From: Alphaproteobacteria bacterium
Lineage (GTDB): Bacteria > Pseudomonadota > Alphaproteobacteria > GCA-2731375
Assembly: GCA_016869175.1 (NCBI GenBank)
Contig: VGEV01000004.1
Location: 1 to 58,975, forward strand
DNA length: 58,975 nt
Direction: 5' to 3'
The position numbers and the translations under genes are program-made. The notes beneath the pieces were generated by a model. The model did no database searches. It saw only the letters and a program-made list of their open reading frames with translations, and was not told the DNA's origin. Below, piece by piece: positions 34,661 through 43,637 of the stretch (position 1 is the stretch's first letter; every line of letters starts with the position of its first letter).

Positions 34661-35923
34661 CTAGGCGGAGGAGCGCCGGTGCGGCGCCAGGAACCAGAGG
34701 AAGCCCAACACCTGAAGGAGCAGCGCCGCGCCGAAGGCTGCCTGATAGGCCTCCGGTGCGTAGCCGCCGCTGGCGGCGCGCGGGAACTGGTCGATCACCG
34801 CGCCGATGGCGTATTGCAGGCCGAAGGCGCCGCAGCCGAACACCAGCAGATTGAGCGCGGTGTTGCTGCGCCCGCTGACGCTTTGCGGGAAATGGCCGGA
34901 CAGCATCGCGTAGCAATAGCCGCCGACATTGCTCAACAGGCCGATGCCGGCCAGCACCACCCACATCCCGCCCGGCCATCCGAAGACCAACGGCAACTGG
35001 CTCAACAGCAGCAAGAGCATGCCCCAGCCCAGCGCCTGCATCAGCGTCACGCCGCGGCGCGTCAGCAGGTCGGCCGCCACGCCGCCTAGCACGAAGCCGG
35101 CGGTCAGCAGGACGGTCAGATAGAACAGGTGCTGCGCCACTTCGGCGCGGTCGAAGCCGACCACATCGCGCAGCCAGGGGCCGACCCACAGGCCCTGGAA
35201 CGCCATGCCGATGCCCATGGTGCCGATGCCGAGCGGGGCCAGGCGCCAGAAGAACCGGTCGCGGTAGATGGCGACGAGGCTGCGCACCGCCTCGGCCAGC
35301 GTCGAGCCCTCGGCGCCGGTCGCGCGTTCCGGCACAACCAGGAAGATCGCCGCGCTGACCGCGACATTTAGCGCCGCCATGCCCAGGAAGATGCCGCGCC
35401 AGTCGGTGATGCCCAGCAGCGCCTCGATGGGCGTGGTGGCGGCGAGCGCGCCCAGGCCGCCCATGCCCATGAAGCAACCGTTGACCAGCGGCCAGCGCTC
35501 CTTGGGGAACCACATCACGATCGCCTTGAACGACGACATGAGACCGCCCGAGACGCCGAGGCCGATCAGCGCCCGGCCGACCAGCAGCTGCCAGGCGGTG
35601 CTGCCTTGCGAAAACAGCACCGCGCCAAGCACCGCCGACAGCAACAGGCAACTCTGCACCCGGCGCGGCCCGAAGCGGTCAAGCAGGATGCCAAGCGGGA
35701 TCTGGAAGAGCGCGAAGGTGGCGAAATAGACGCTGGTCAACAGGCCCAGGTCGCCCGCCGACAACGTGAACTCCGTCACCAGGTTGGGAGCGATGACGGC
35801 ATTCACCGAGCGGTAGAGATAGGACATGAAGTAACCGCAGGCGAACGGCAGGAACACCGTCAGCACGATGCGCAGCATGGCCGGCGGGTGTGCCGCCCGC
35901 CCGGCAGGCAGGGCTTCGCTCAT
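34661..35923 (-). CDS. MFS transporter
   Basis: A 420-residue major facilitator superfamily carrier from ATG 35923, which overlaps the amidase stop by 4 bases (ATGA). About twelve hydrophobic helices can be traced, beginning AMLRIVLTVFLPFACGYFMS. The A-type loop motif appears as GILLDRFGPRRVQSCLL between helices 2 and 3. FWRLAPLGIGTMGIGMAFQG opens the second half. It resembles nitrate/anion-cation symporter-like MFS proteins but the substrate is unknown. Coupling to an amidase suggests uptake of an amide or its product. Confidence 0.88.
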   Translation of the reverse strand: MSEALPAGRAAHPPAMLRIVLTVFLPFACGYFMSYLYRSVNAVIAPNLVTEFTLSAGDLGLLTSVYFATFALFQIPLGILLDRFGPRRVQSCLLLSAVLGAVLFSQGSTAWQLLVGRALIGLGVSGGLMSSFKAIVMWFPKERWPLVNGCFMGMGGLGALAATTPIEALLGITDWRGIFLGMAALNVAVSAAIFLVVPERATGAEGSTLAEAVRSLVAIYRDRFFWRLAPLGIGTMGIGMAFQGLWVGPWLRDVVGFDRAEVAQHLFYLTVLLTAGFVLGGVAADLLTRRGVTLMQALGWGMLLLLLSQLPLVFGWPGGMWVVLAGIGLLSNVGGYCYAMLSGHFPQSVSGRSNTALNLLVFGCGAFGLQYAIGAVIDQFPRAASGGYAPEAYQAAFGAALLLQVLGFLWFLAPHRRSSA

Positions 35924-37260
35924 GCCGGTTCCCGCAACGCCGCCTCGACCGCCAGCGCCAGCGCCAACAGGTCGCGGTCGCCGCCCTGTTCGCCGATCAG
36001 CATGAAACCGACCGGCGGTTCGCCAGGGCGCTGGCACGGCAACGAAATCGCGCAGCGGTCGAGCAGGTTGGCGATGGAACAATTGCGCAAGGTGAGCAGG
36101 TTGAGGCGGGTGAAGGCGGCATCGTCGCCGATCTCGGCGAAGCGCGGCGCCAGCATCGGCACGGTCGGCATGGCCAGCGCGTCGAAGGGTTGGCTGGCGT
36201 GCGCCGCCCGCTCGATCAACAGCCGGCGCTGGCGCTGCAGCTCAAGGTAGTCGACCGCGCTGATCGCCGCGCCCCGCTCGATGCGTGCGGCCACCCGGGG
36301 GTCGTAATCCTGGCGCGCGCGCCGCAAGAGCTGGCGATGCCAGTGATGCGCCTCTGCCGCCACCAGGCCGCCGGCGGCGCTGAGTTTTGGCAGGTCATCA
36401 AGTTCCGGCATGGCAAACTCGACAACGCGGGCGCCGGCCGCCGACAGCCGGCCGAGTGCGCGCTGGAAGGTCGTCGCCACCGCGGTATCGAGGTCGTCCA
36501 GCGCCAGGTTGCGCGGCACGCCCAGCCGCAGGCCGGCCAGCGCGAGCGGCGGCGGCGGTTCGGGCGGCCGGCCGGCCAGCACGGCATCGGCGATGGCACA
36601 GCAGGCGACGCTCGGCGCCAGCGGTCCGATGGAATCGAGGCTGGGCGAAAGCGGCAGGCAGCCGCTCAGCGGCACCCGTGCTTGCGTCGGCTTGAAGCCG
36701 GTGACACCGCAGAACGCCGCCGGAATGCGCACCGAGCCGCCGGTGTCCGTGCCAAGTCCGATCACGCCCAGGCCGCGCGCCACCGCGGCGCCGGCGCCGG
36801 AGGACGAACCGCCGGGAATGCGCGCCGGATCGGTCGGGTTGCCGGGCGTGCCGTAATGCGGGTTGAGGCCGAGGCCGGAATAGGCGAACTCGGTCATGTT
36901 GGTGCGGCCGAGAACGACCGCGCCGGCGGCGCGCAGGCGCGCTACCACGGGCGCATCGGCCGTGGCCGGCGGGCTGTCCTTCAGCACGCGCGAGCCGGCC
37001 GCGGTCGGTTGGCCCCGCTGATCGAACAAGTCCTTGAGCGTAATCGGCACGCCGGCCAGGGGCGAGGGCACCAGCCCGAATTCGCGCAGACGGTCGCTCG
37101 CGGACGCCGCCGCCATTGCCGCGTCGCGGTCGAGCCTGAGGAAGATCGGTCCCGCGTCCTTGGCCGCTTCCAGCCGTTCCAGCGCCGCCCGCGTCAGCGC
37201 GCGGGCGGAGGTCTTGCCGGCGGCCAGCATTTCGGCGGTCGCTTGCAGGGTCGGCAACAT
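35920..37260 (-). CDS. Amidase signature family protein
   Basis: A 446-residue amidase from ATG 37260 (MLPTLQATAEMLAAGKTSAR). The Ser-cisSer-Lys triad is present: lysine in GVPITLKDLFDQRG, cis-serine in IPGGSSSGAGAAVARGLGVI and nucleophilic serine in GLGTDTGGSVRIPAAFCGVT. The C-terminal part (ALAMPTVPMLAPRFAEIG; ISLPCQRPGEPPVGFMLIGE) is typical of cytoplasmic amidases. The frame continues upstream to 37767, but that stretch is antisense to the GGT gene. It hydrolyses an amide of unknown structure and is coupled to the MFS carrier. Confidence 0.92.
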   Translation of the reverse strand: MLPTLQATAEMLAAGKTSARALTRAALERLEAAKDAGPIFLRLDRDAAMAAASASDRLREFGLVPSPLAGVPITLKDLFDQRGQPTAAGSRVLKDSPPATADAPVVARLRAAGAVVLGRTNMTEFAYSGLGLNPHYGTPGNPTDPARIPGGSSSGAGAAVARGLGVIGLGTDTGGSVRIPAAFCGVTGFKPTQARVPLSGCLPLSPSLDSIGPLAPSVACCAIADAVLAGRPPEPPPPLALAGLRLGVPRNLALDDLDTAVATTFQRALGRLSAAGARVVEFAMPELDDLPKLSAAGGLVAAEAHHWHRQLLRRARQDYDPRVAARIERGAAISAVDYLELQRQRRLLIERAAHASQPFDALAMPTVPMLAPRFAEIGDDAAFTRLNLLTLRNCSIANLLDRCAISLPCQRPGEPPVGFMLIGEQGGDRDLLALALAVEAALREPA

Positions 37261-37337
37261 GGGCGGGCGGTTCCACTCTCGGCCTGATGGCCAAACTCTA
37301 GTCGCTTGGATGGCCCGGGGATAGCGCGGACGAGGTG

Positions 37338-38906
37338 CTATGCGGCGGCGACGTAGGCCCAGGGCGAAGCGACATAGGCGGCGCCTTCCTGCCGTCCGGA
37401 TCGCAGCCAGGTGACCGCGTTGGGGCAGGCATAGGAGATCGGATAGACGCCGTGCGGTCGCCCGTCGGTGGCGAACCGCGCGGCCAATGCGGCCTGGATG
37501 TCGGCCGGCAGCGCGGTGTCGAAGGCCACCGTCTCGCCGCCGCTGGCATCGATGCGGGGGGTGTGGATGGCCACATCCAGACCGAGCCGGTAGTCGGTCA
37601 GAAACGAAACGAGCTGCATCACCGCCGGCAGGATGCGTCGGCCGCCGGAGCCGCCCAGGGCCGTGCGGCTGCCGTCGGCCCGGCGCAGCAGCGTCGGCGT
37701 CATGTTCGAGAGCGGCCGACGGCCGGGTCGGATCGAGTTCGGCCGGCCGGGCGTCGGATCGAACCACATGATCGCGTTGTTCATGGTGATGCCGGTACCG
37801 GGCAGCACCACCTTGCTGCCGAACAGCGACAGCAGGGTCTGCGTCAGCGCCACCATGTTGCCGTGGCGATCGACCACTGAGAGATGCGTGGTGCAGGATG
37901 GCGCCTTGCCCTCGCCCGTGTCGCCGAGGTTGGCTAGGCGGAAGGCGAAGGCATCGCTCAGCGCAGCGGCGTAGGCGAGGTAGGCCTCTGCGTCCGGACG
38001 CGCGGTCGGCCGCCAGCGCTCCGCCAGCAGCGCCAACGCATGGCGCAGCGTGCCACCGGCGGTCAGGCTGGGCGGGCCCCAGAGCGTGGCGTCGCGATAG
38101 CTGTACTGCTCGGCCGCGGTGATCGCGGCCTGATATTGCGCCAGGTCGTCGGCCGCCAGGCGATTGCCGCCGGCGCCAAGGTCCGCCAGCAGGCTCGCGG
38201 CGATCTCGCCTTGGTAGAAGTCGCCCGCGCCCGCGCCGGCAAGCCGCTCCAAGGTCTCGGCCAGCCGCCCCAGTTTCAGGCGCGGCATGCGGCCGTCCCA
38301 GTCGACCACGGGCGGCATCCGATCCGGCAGGTAGACGCGCCGGCTCTCGTCGAAGTGCATGAGGTCGCGGGCGCCGGTGGAGATCAGCAAGGTGGCATAC
38401 CAGTCGACCGGCATGCCGGCCTTGGCCGAGGCGATCGCGGGCGCCAGCAGTTCGGTCCAGGGCAGCCGGGCGAAGCGTTCATGCGCCAGCCCCATGCCGG
38501 CGACATAGCCGGGCAGCGCGATCGCCGGGTAGCCCAGCAGGTTGCGGTCCCCCAGCACTGTCGGCCAGCCGAACAGATCGCCCAGCCGCCGGCCGCCGGT
38601 CAGCGGATAGTCGGCCGGATCGAGCCGGCGCGGTGCCACCATCGGGAACTCGACCGTGTAGCTGCGGTCCTCGGCCGCCAGGTAGACCAGCATGTAGCCG
38701 CCGCCGCCAAGGCCGCTCATCCATGGTTCGACCGTGGCGATGGCGAAGCCGGCGGCAATCGCGGCGTCGACCGCGTTGCCGCCCCGGCGCAGCACATCGG
38801 CGCCGGTCTCGGAGGCGAAGTAATGCTGGCTGGCGACCAAGCCGGCCGCGCCGCCGACCGCCGGCTTGCGGAGCTGCCAAGTCTCCCGCGTTCGCTCGCT
38901 GGCCAT
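37338..38906 (-). CDS. Gamma-glutamyltransferase-family Ntn hydrolase
   Basis: A 522-residue protein of the GGT superfamily. The processing site and nucleophile lie at SCTTHLSVVDRHGNMVALTQ: by comparison with E. coli GGT the first threonine (T339) becomes the N-terminal nucleophile after autocleavage. The large-subunit motif GGNAVDAAIAAGFAIATVEP and the small-subunit segments GTGITMNNAIMWFDPTPGRP and RRPLSNMTPTLLRR are present. No signal peptide is seen, unlike periplasmic glutathione-degrading GGT, so this is probably a cytoplasmic acylase or peptidase of the YwrD/cephalosporin-acylase-like type. Confidence 0.9.
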   Translation of the reverse strand: MASERTRETWQLRKPAVGGAAGLVASQHYFASETGADVLRRGGNAVDAAIAAGFAIATVEPWMSGLGGGGYMLVYLAAEDRSYTVEFPMVAPRRLDPADYPLTGGRRLGDLFGWPTVLGDRNLLGYPAIALPGYVAGMGLAHERFARLPWTELLAPAIASAKAGMPVDWYATLLISTGARDLMHFDESRRVYLPDRMPPVVDWDGRMPRLKLGRLAETLERLAGAGAGDFYQGEIAASLLADLGAGGNRLAADDLAQYQAAITAAEQYSYRDATLWGPPSLTAGGTLRHALALLAERWRPTARPDAEAYLAYAAALSDAFAFRLANLGDTGEGKAPSCTTHLSVVDRHGNMVALTQTLLSLFGSKVVLPGTGITMNNAIMWFDPTPGRPNSIRPGRRPLSNMTPTLLRRADGSRTALGGSGGRRILPAVMQLVSFLTDYRLGLDVAIHTPRIDASGGETVAFDTALPADIQAALAARFATDGRPHGVYPISYACPNAVTWLRSGRQEGAAYVASPWAYVAAA

Positions 38907-38915
38907 CGCCCGGCC

Positions 38916-39386
38916 TCAGATATGGCAGTGCGCCAAGCCGCGTTTCTCGAGATATTGCTGATGATAGTCTTCGGCGATCCAGTAGTCGGTCATCGCGACG
39001 ATCTCGGTCACGATCGGCTTGCGAAAGCGGCCGGAGGCTTGCAGCCGGCTCTTGGCGGCCTGCGCCGCCTGTTGCTGCGCCTCGTCGTGATAGAAGATCG
39101 CGGTGCGGTACTGGGTGCCGAAATCCGGGCCCTGGCAGTTCATCTGGGTCGGGTCGTGGCAATCGAAGAACACGTCCAGCAGCCGCTCGTAGCTGATGCG
39201 GGCCGGGTCGAACTCGACCTGTACCACCTCGGCATGGCCGGTGCGGTCGGTGCAGACCTGCTGGTAGGACGGCTGCGGTACATGGCCGCCGGCGTAACCG
39301 ACCGAGGTGGCGACCACCCCTTGGGTTTGCCGAAAGGCTGCCTCCACGCCCCAGAAACAGCCGGCGCCGAACGTTGCCTTTTGCAT
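38916..39386 (-). CDS. msrA: Peptide-methionine (S)-S-oxide reductase MsrA
   Basis: Reduces the S form of methionine sulfoxide in proteins and free methionine. The 156-residue protein starts at ATG 39386 (MQKATFGAGCFWGVEAAFRQ), where GCFWG holds the catalytic cysteine. Further motifs are GVVATSVGYAGGHVPQPSYQ, TGHAEVVQVEFDPARISYER and HDPTQMNCQGPDFGTQYRTA. There is a cysteine in MNCQGPD but no C-terminal resolving cysteine pair in the short tail. It is 9 bases upstream of the GGT gene's start region on the same strand, so possibly co-transcribed. Confidence 0.97.
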   Translation of the reverse strand: MQKATFGAGCFWGVEAAFRQTQGVVATSVGYAGGHVPQPSYQQVCTDRTGHAEVVQVEFDPARISYERLLDVFFDCHDPTQMNCQGPDFGTQYRTAIFYHDEAQQQAAQAAKSRLQASGRFRKPIVTEIVAMTDYWIAEDYHQQYLEKRGLAHCHI

Positions 39387-39479
39387 GCCGCCCCTCCCTT
39401 GCGATGGCTTGGCAGCCAGCCTAGCCAGCGCCACCGAATAGGCCAATCGGCCAAGCTGGGCAAGCCGGCCGTCGGCCGG

Positions 39480-39710
39480 TCACCGCTTGGCGTCGCCGTG
39501 TTGCCAGAGCACGCCAATACAGGCCGCGGTGGTGCTGGCGGTCAGCGTGTACCAGAACACCAGCTCGCTTTGCCACAGGCCGGCGGCGCCAATGCCCGTG
39601 CCGCAGCACAACGACAGCAGCCATTGCAGCGGCCGCGCGCGGCCACGCGCCGGCGGACGGACGGCGACATCCTCGAGCGCGTTCGGCGCAGGCTGCGGTG
39701 CATTCTGCAT
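39480..39710 (-). CDS. Small membrane protein, unknown function
   Basis: A 76-residue minus-strand protein from ATG 39710 (MQNAPQPAPNALEDVAVRPP). A soluble proline-rich head is followed by a basic stop-transfer-like RGRARP and one or two hydrophobic helices (LQWLLSLCCGTGIGAAGLWQ; LVFWYTLTASTTAACIGVLW). The frame stays open upstream, but that region has no family resemblance. I do not recognise it. Its location upstream of msrA in the same direction is the only context. Confidence 0.5.
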   Translation of the reverse strand: MQNAPQPAPNALEDVAVRPPARGRARPLQWLLSLCCGTGIGAAGLWQSELVFWYTLTASTTAACIGVLWQHGDAKR

Positions 39711-39908
39711 CGGCAGTCTCTCCTCTCGCGGCGCGCCCGTTCGCGCCGCTTGCCGGTCCGGAACGGCGCGGCCGGCGGCGCTCGTTCTGCCGCCGGGAGC
39801 GCAGACTACGCGCGCTCGATGAATGCCGGTTGACGAAGCAAGATGAAAGGCTGCTTGCTGGCCGCGGTTAACCGGATTTCGGCCGCCCGCCCTCGCTGAG
39901 CTACGGAT

Positions 39909-40544
39909 ATGCCTCTTCGCCTGCTCGACCATCCCTTTCGCGCCGAGCATTTCCGCCGCGCCGACGAGGCGTCGGACGCGGACTTCTACAGTTTCCCGCG
40001 CCTGGTCACGCATATCGACGACGCCGCGATCGCGGCGCTGACCCGCTTCTATGGCGACTTTCTGGCGCCAGGCAGCGATGTGCTGGATCTGATGTCGAGC
40101 TGGGTGTCGCACCTGCCGCCGGCGGTCGACTACCGCAGTGTTGTCGGCCTCGGCATGAACGCGGCCGAGCTGGCCGCCAATCCGCGGCTGTCGCGCTGGC
40201 TGGTGCACGATCTCAACCAGGCGCCAGGTTTGCCCTTCGCCGATGCCCACTTCGATGCCTGCCTCATCGCCGTCTCGGTGCAGTATCTGGCACGGCCCCT
40301 CGAAGTGTTCACCGAGATTGCTCGCGTGCTCCGGCCGGGCGGCGGTCTGGCGGTGTCGTTCTCCAACCGCATGTTCGCGACCAAGGCGGTGGCGGTCTGG
40401 CGCGCGCTCGACGCCGCGGGGCACGCGCAGTTGGTCGCGCTCTATTGCCAGCTGGCCGGGTTCGCGGCGCCGGTGCTGGCGGACCTGTCGCCCGCTCCCG
40501 GCCGCGGCGACCCGCTTCATGTCGTTGCCACACGCAAGGCCTAG
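39909..40544 (+). CDS. Class I SAM-dependent methyltransferase domain protein
   Basis: A 211-residue protein of the Methyltransf_11 type. The cofactor-binding part is LAPGSDVLDLMSSWVSHLPP, where the usual GxGxG is replaced by DLMSSW, a variant seen in a bacterial subfamily. Motif post-I is SVVGLGMNAAELAANPRLSR, and AHFDACLIAVSVQYLARPLE and EIARVLRPGGGLAVSFSNRM are the later motifs. A methyl acceptor cannot be named, and loss of activity is possible given the altered glycine loop. Confidence 0.82.
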   Translation: MPLRLLDHPFRAEHFRRADEASDADFYSFPRLVTHIDDAAIAALTRFYGDFLAPGSDVLDLMSSWVSHLPPAVDYRSVVGLGMNAAELAANPRLSRWLVHDLNQAPGLPFADAHFDACLIAVSVQYLARPLEVFTEIARVLRPGGGLAVSFSNRMFATKAVAVWRALDAAGHAQLVALYCQLAGFAAPVLADLSPAPGRGDPLHVVATRKA

Positions 40545-40639
40545 CGCCGGCATGGGCGCCCATCGACAGTGCCGGGGAACCGGCCGAATCCGGCGGGAAA
40601 TCGACCAAGAAGGCCCGCGGCAAGCCGGTGACGAAAATC

Positions 40640-40662
40640 GGTGAAAGCTTATCTTTTTCACC
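40640..40662. terminator. AT-rich hairpin between convergent genes
   Basis: GGTGAAA (40640-40646) and TTTCACC (40656-40662) form a perfect 7-bp stem around GCTTATCTT in a conspicuously AT-richer patch (about 40625-40715) of the 202-base gap between the methyltransferase and the first LLM gene. It could terminate transcription from the plus strand (T run inside the 3' arm) or be foreign sequence. Confidence 0.4.
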
Positions 40663-40746
40663 ATATTCCATCCGCTGGCTAACCGGTGACAGCTAATGAT
40701 TTACTGCCTCGGACGGCTGCGCTTCGCCGCGGCGGCCGGCCCCGCG

Positions 40747-41691
40747 CTAGACGATGGCGCCGAGCAACGGCCGCACCTCGTTGGCGAAGCGCTGGTACTG
40801 CTCCGGGCGCTCCTCGTTCGTGCCGATCGGATCGAGCACCAGGTGGCGCACGCCGGCGGCATGGAATTGCGCGATCCGCGCGGCGATCTCCTCGGGCCGG
40901 CCGAGCGCGGCGTATTTCTTGGCGGGGCCGCGGAAGTCCATGCCGTAGCGGCGGCTCAGATGCTGGCTCGCGGTCTCGTGCGCCTGCTCGAAGTTCGGCC
41001 CCAGCCGCAGGAACAACAGGTGCGAGCTGCCAAACCGCGTCAGCGTGCGTTTCGCCTCCTCGGCCGCCTTGGCGATGGTCTTGAGACCGTCGGCGAACAT
41101 TTCCGGCGTCACCACATAGGACATCCAGCCGTCGGCCTGCCGTCCGGCGCGCCGCAGCGCCGCCTCCTGCCGGCCGCCGCACCAGATCGGCGGTCCGCCC
41201 GCCTGGGCCGGCGCCGGCAGCATGCGCAGCTTGGGGAAGCTGTAAAAGCGGCCATCGTGCGACACCTCCTCGCCCGCCCACAGCTTGCGCAAGACGGCGA
41301 TGCCCTCGCTCAAGCGGGGCCCGCGTTCCTTGACCGGAACGCCGGCCGCTTCCCATTCCAAGGGATACTCGCCGCCGACGCCGACGCCGAAGATGACGCG
41401 GCCCTCCGACAACAGGTCGAGCGTTGCCACCTGCTTGGCCACCGCCACCGGATGGCGCAGCGGCAGCAAGAAGACGGCGGTGCCGACCTTCAAGTTCGTG
41501 CTCAAGCTGGCCGCCAGCGCCAACTGGATCAGCGGGTCGGAGATCGGCACGTGAAAGATCAGATGGTCGCCCAGCCAAAAGGCGCTGAAGCCCAGGCGCT
41601 CGGCCATCGCCACATAGTCGCGCAAGGCGCGCGGGCCGGCTTGCGTCAGCGTAACGCCAAAGGTCAGCTTGGCTTCGAGCGGCAACGGCAT
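40747..41691 (-). CDS. LLM-class F420-dependent oxidoreductase (1)
   Basis: A 314-residue TIM-barrel flavin/F420 oxidoreductase of the luciferase-like monooxygenase superfamily. Characteristic segments are KLTFGVTLTQAGPRALRDYV, FSAFWLGDHLIFHVPISDPL, VGTAVFLLPLRHPVAVAKQV, LLSEGRVIFGVGVGGEYPLE and [23 protein letters not shown] proteins use FMN or F420; linkage to the F420 pathway here favours F420. The substrate is unknown. It is 22 bases downstream of LLM 2 on the same strand, so the two form a pair. Confidence 0.88.
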   Translation of the reverse strand: MPLPLEAKLTFGVTLTQAGPRALRDYVAMAERLGFSAFWLGDHLIFHVPISDPLIQLALAASLSTNLKVGTAVFLLPLRHPVAVAKQVATLDLLSEGRVIFGVGVGGEYPLEWEAAGVPVKERGPRLSEGIAVLRKLWAGEEVSHDGRFYSFPKLRMLPAPAQAGGPPIWCGGRQEAALRRAGRQADGWMSYVVTPEMFADGLKTIAKAAEEAKRTLTRFGSSHLLFLRLGPNFEQAHETASQHLSRRYGMDFRGPAKKYAALGRPEEIAARIAQFHAAGVRHLVLDPIGTNEERPEQYQRFANEVRPLLGAIV

Positions 41692-41713
41692 GGGCGGTTC
41701 CCCGGTTGGCGGG

Positions 41714-42655
41714 TCAGGCGGCGGCGGCGAGCTTGATCAGCCCCGGGCCGTGCGGCAGCACGTCCTCGATCAGCCGACGGGTCTGCCGCAGCATGTCCTC
41801 GTCGTCGATGCCGACCGGCCGCAGGATGAACTTGAACACGCCGCCGCGCACATAGATGGCCAGCCGCTCCAGCATCTGCTCGGCCGTGCCGATGACATAC
41901 TGGTTGCCCGGATCGCGGCCGGTGCGCCGGCGATAGGCCTCGAAGCGCTTGACCAGGAAGGGTTCGTCGGGGCGGCCGAAGCGCACCTGGAAGCCGGCGC
42001 CGAAATGCTCGGGGTCGATCTCGCGGCCTGCTTCGCGGCAGGCACGCTTGATGGCCTCGACCACCGGCCCCACCTGCTCCGCGCTTTCCAGGCCGGCCAG
42101 CCAGCCGGTGCCGAAGCGCGCGGTGCGGCGGATCGCCGCCTCGCTGGAACCGCCGATCCACAAGGGGAAGTCCTTCTGCAGCGGCTTCGGCGAAATGCAG
42201 GCGTCCTTGTACTGGTAATACTTGCCTTCGAAGCTGACGCTGTCCTCGGTCCACAAGCGGCGGATCAGTTCCAGGCCCTCGTCGGTGCGCTGGCCGCGGC
42301 CTTGCGTCGGCCGGCCCATGGCGGCCCAGTCGGGCGCCTTCTCGTTGCCGATGCCGAAGGCCGGCAACAGGCGGCCGTTGCTCAAGAAATCGATGGTGGC
42401 GCACTGCTTGGCCAGCAACAGCGGGTCGCGCAGACCGACGCTCGCGACGTTCATGCCGAACTTCAGGCGCCTGGTGCCGCCGGCCAGGGCGGCCATCATG
42501 CTCATGCATTCCAGGATCGGGTCGCGGCTGACCAGGCGGTCGGTCTGCCACAGCGAATCGACGCCGCCCGCTTCGCACAGGTCGACCCAACGCCAGAACG
42601 CCCGGCCGTCGGAAAACGGCATGTCCGCCAAGCCCAAGCCGATGCCGATGCCCAT
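41714..42655 (-). CDS. LLM-class F420-dependent oxidoreductase (2)
   Basis: A 313-residue LLM-superfamily protein: GIGIGLGLADMPFSDGRAFW, VDSLWQTDRLVSRDPILECM, KFGMNVASVGLRDPLLLAKQ, FLSNGRLLPAFGIGNEKAPD and PKPLQKDFPLWIGGSSEAAI. The C-terminal part (FILRPVGIDDEDMLRQTRRL) is distinct from the other LLM genes here, so it belongs to a different subfamily. It is divergent from LLM 3 across a 106-base gap that may hold promoters for both. Confidence 0.87.
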   Translation of the reverse strand: MGIGIGLGLADMPFSDGRAFWRWVDLCEAGGVDSLWQTDRLVSRDPILECMSMMAALAGGTRRLKFGMNVASVGLRDPLLLAKQCATIDFLSNGRLLPAFGIGNEKAPDWAAMGRPTQGRGQRTDEGLELIRRLWTEDSVSFEGKYYQYKDACISPKPLQKDFPLWIGGSSEAAIRRTARFGTGWLAGLESAEQVGPVVEAIKRACREAGREIDPEHFGAGFQVRFGRPDEPFLVKRFEAYRRRTGRDPGNQYVIGTAEQMLERLAIYVRGGVFKFILRPVGIDDEDMLRQTRRLIEDVLPHGPGLIKLAAAA

Positions 42656-42761
42656 GCTTCCTTCCCCCCGGTGTTGCCGACCGGCCCTGGCCAGGCGAAA
42701 CGGACTGGTTCAAGCTGCCGCCGGGCAAGCTTAGCCCAGCAGTCGTGAGGGGCGATAGGTC

Positions 42762-43634
42762 ATGCAGCTGGGCGTCGTGTTCCCGCAACTCGACATCGGT
42801 CCAGATCCCGGCGCCATCCGCGCCTATGTCGCCGCGGCCGAGGCGCTGGGCTATCGCCATCTGCTGGCCTTCGATCACGTGATCGGCGCCAATGCCGCGA
42901 GCCGCCCGGATTGGAAAGGCGCCTATCAGCTCAACGACCTGTTCCACGAGCCGTTCGTGCTGTTCGGTTTCCTGGCCGGCATCTGCAAGCTGGAGCTGTT
43001 CACGGGCGTGATCATCCTGCCGCAGCGGCAGACCGTGCTGCTGGCCAAGCAGGCGGCCGAGATCGACGTGCTGGCCGAGGGCCGCTTCCGGCTCGGGCTG
43101 GGACTTGGCTGGAACGAGGTGGAGTACGAGGCGTTGGGCGAGAGCTTCGCCAATCGCGGTATCCGTTCGGAGGAGCAGATCGCGCTCTTGCGCGAACTCT
43201 TCACCAAGCCGGCCGTCACCTTCCGGGGCCGCTGGCACCAGGTGAGCGATGCCGGCATCAATCCGCTGCCCCGACAGCGGCCGATCCCGCTCTGGCTGGG
43301 CGGGCGCGACGAGCGGCAGTTGCGCCGGGTGGCGCGGCTGGCCGATGGCTGGCTGGTGCCGCCCTTCATCAAGCCTGAGCGCGACGCGGCTGACTATCTT
43401 GCCAGGCTGCGCGGCTACATGGCCGAAGCCGGGCGCGATCCCAAGAGCTTGCAGATCGAGGCCTGGATCGGCCTGCGCGACCGCACGCCCGAGCAATGGG
43501 CCGATGCCGCCCGGCGCTGGCGCGCGCTTGGCGCGACCCACCTGTCGATCGACACCATGCGCTCCAACCTGCCCAACCTGGACGCGCATATCGCCGGCAT
43601 ACGCCGGTTCAAGGAAACGATCGACCGGCTCTAG
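42762..43634 (+). CDS. LLM-class F420-dependent oxidoreductase (3), TIGR03619-like
   Basis: A 290-residue LLM protein: MQLGVVFPQLDIGPDPGAIR, GYRHLLAFDHVIGANAASRP, FTGVIILPQRQTVLLAKQAA, GRFRLGLGLGWNEVEYEALG and RQRPIPLWLGGRDERQLRRV. It resembles the Rv2161c-type F420 family (TIGR03619). A GAGGGG Shine-Dalgarno precedes the ATG. It ends against a strong palindrome separating it from the convergent molybdoenzyme gene. Confidence 0.87.
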   Translation: MQLGVVFPQLDIGPDPGAIRAYVAAAEALGYRHLLAFDHVIGANAASRPDWKGAYQLNDLFHEPFVLFGFLAGICKLELFTGVIILPQRQTVLLAKQAAEIDVLAEGRFRLGLGLGWNEVEYEALGESFANRGIRSEEQIALLRELFTKPAVTFRGRWHQVSDAGINPLPRQRPIPLWLGGRDERQLRRVARLADGWLVPPFIKPERDAADYLARLRGYMAEAGRDPKSLQIEAWIGLRDRTPEQWADAARRWRALGATHLSIDTMRSNLPNLDAHIAGIRRFKETIDRL

Positions 43635-43637
43635 CTC

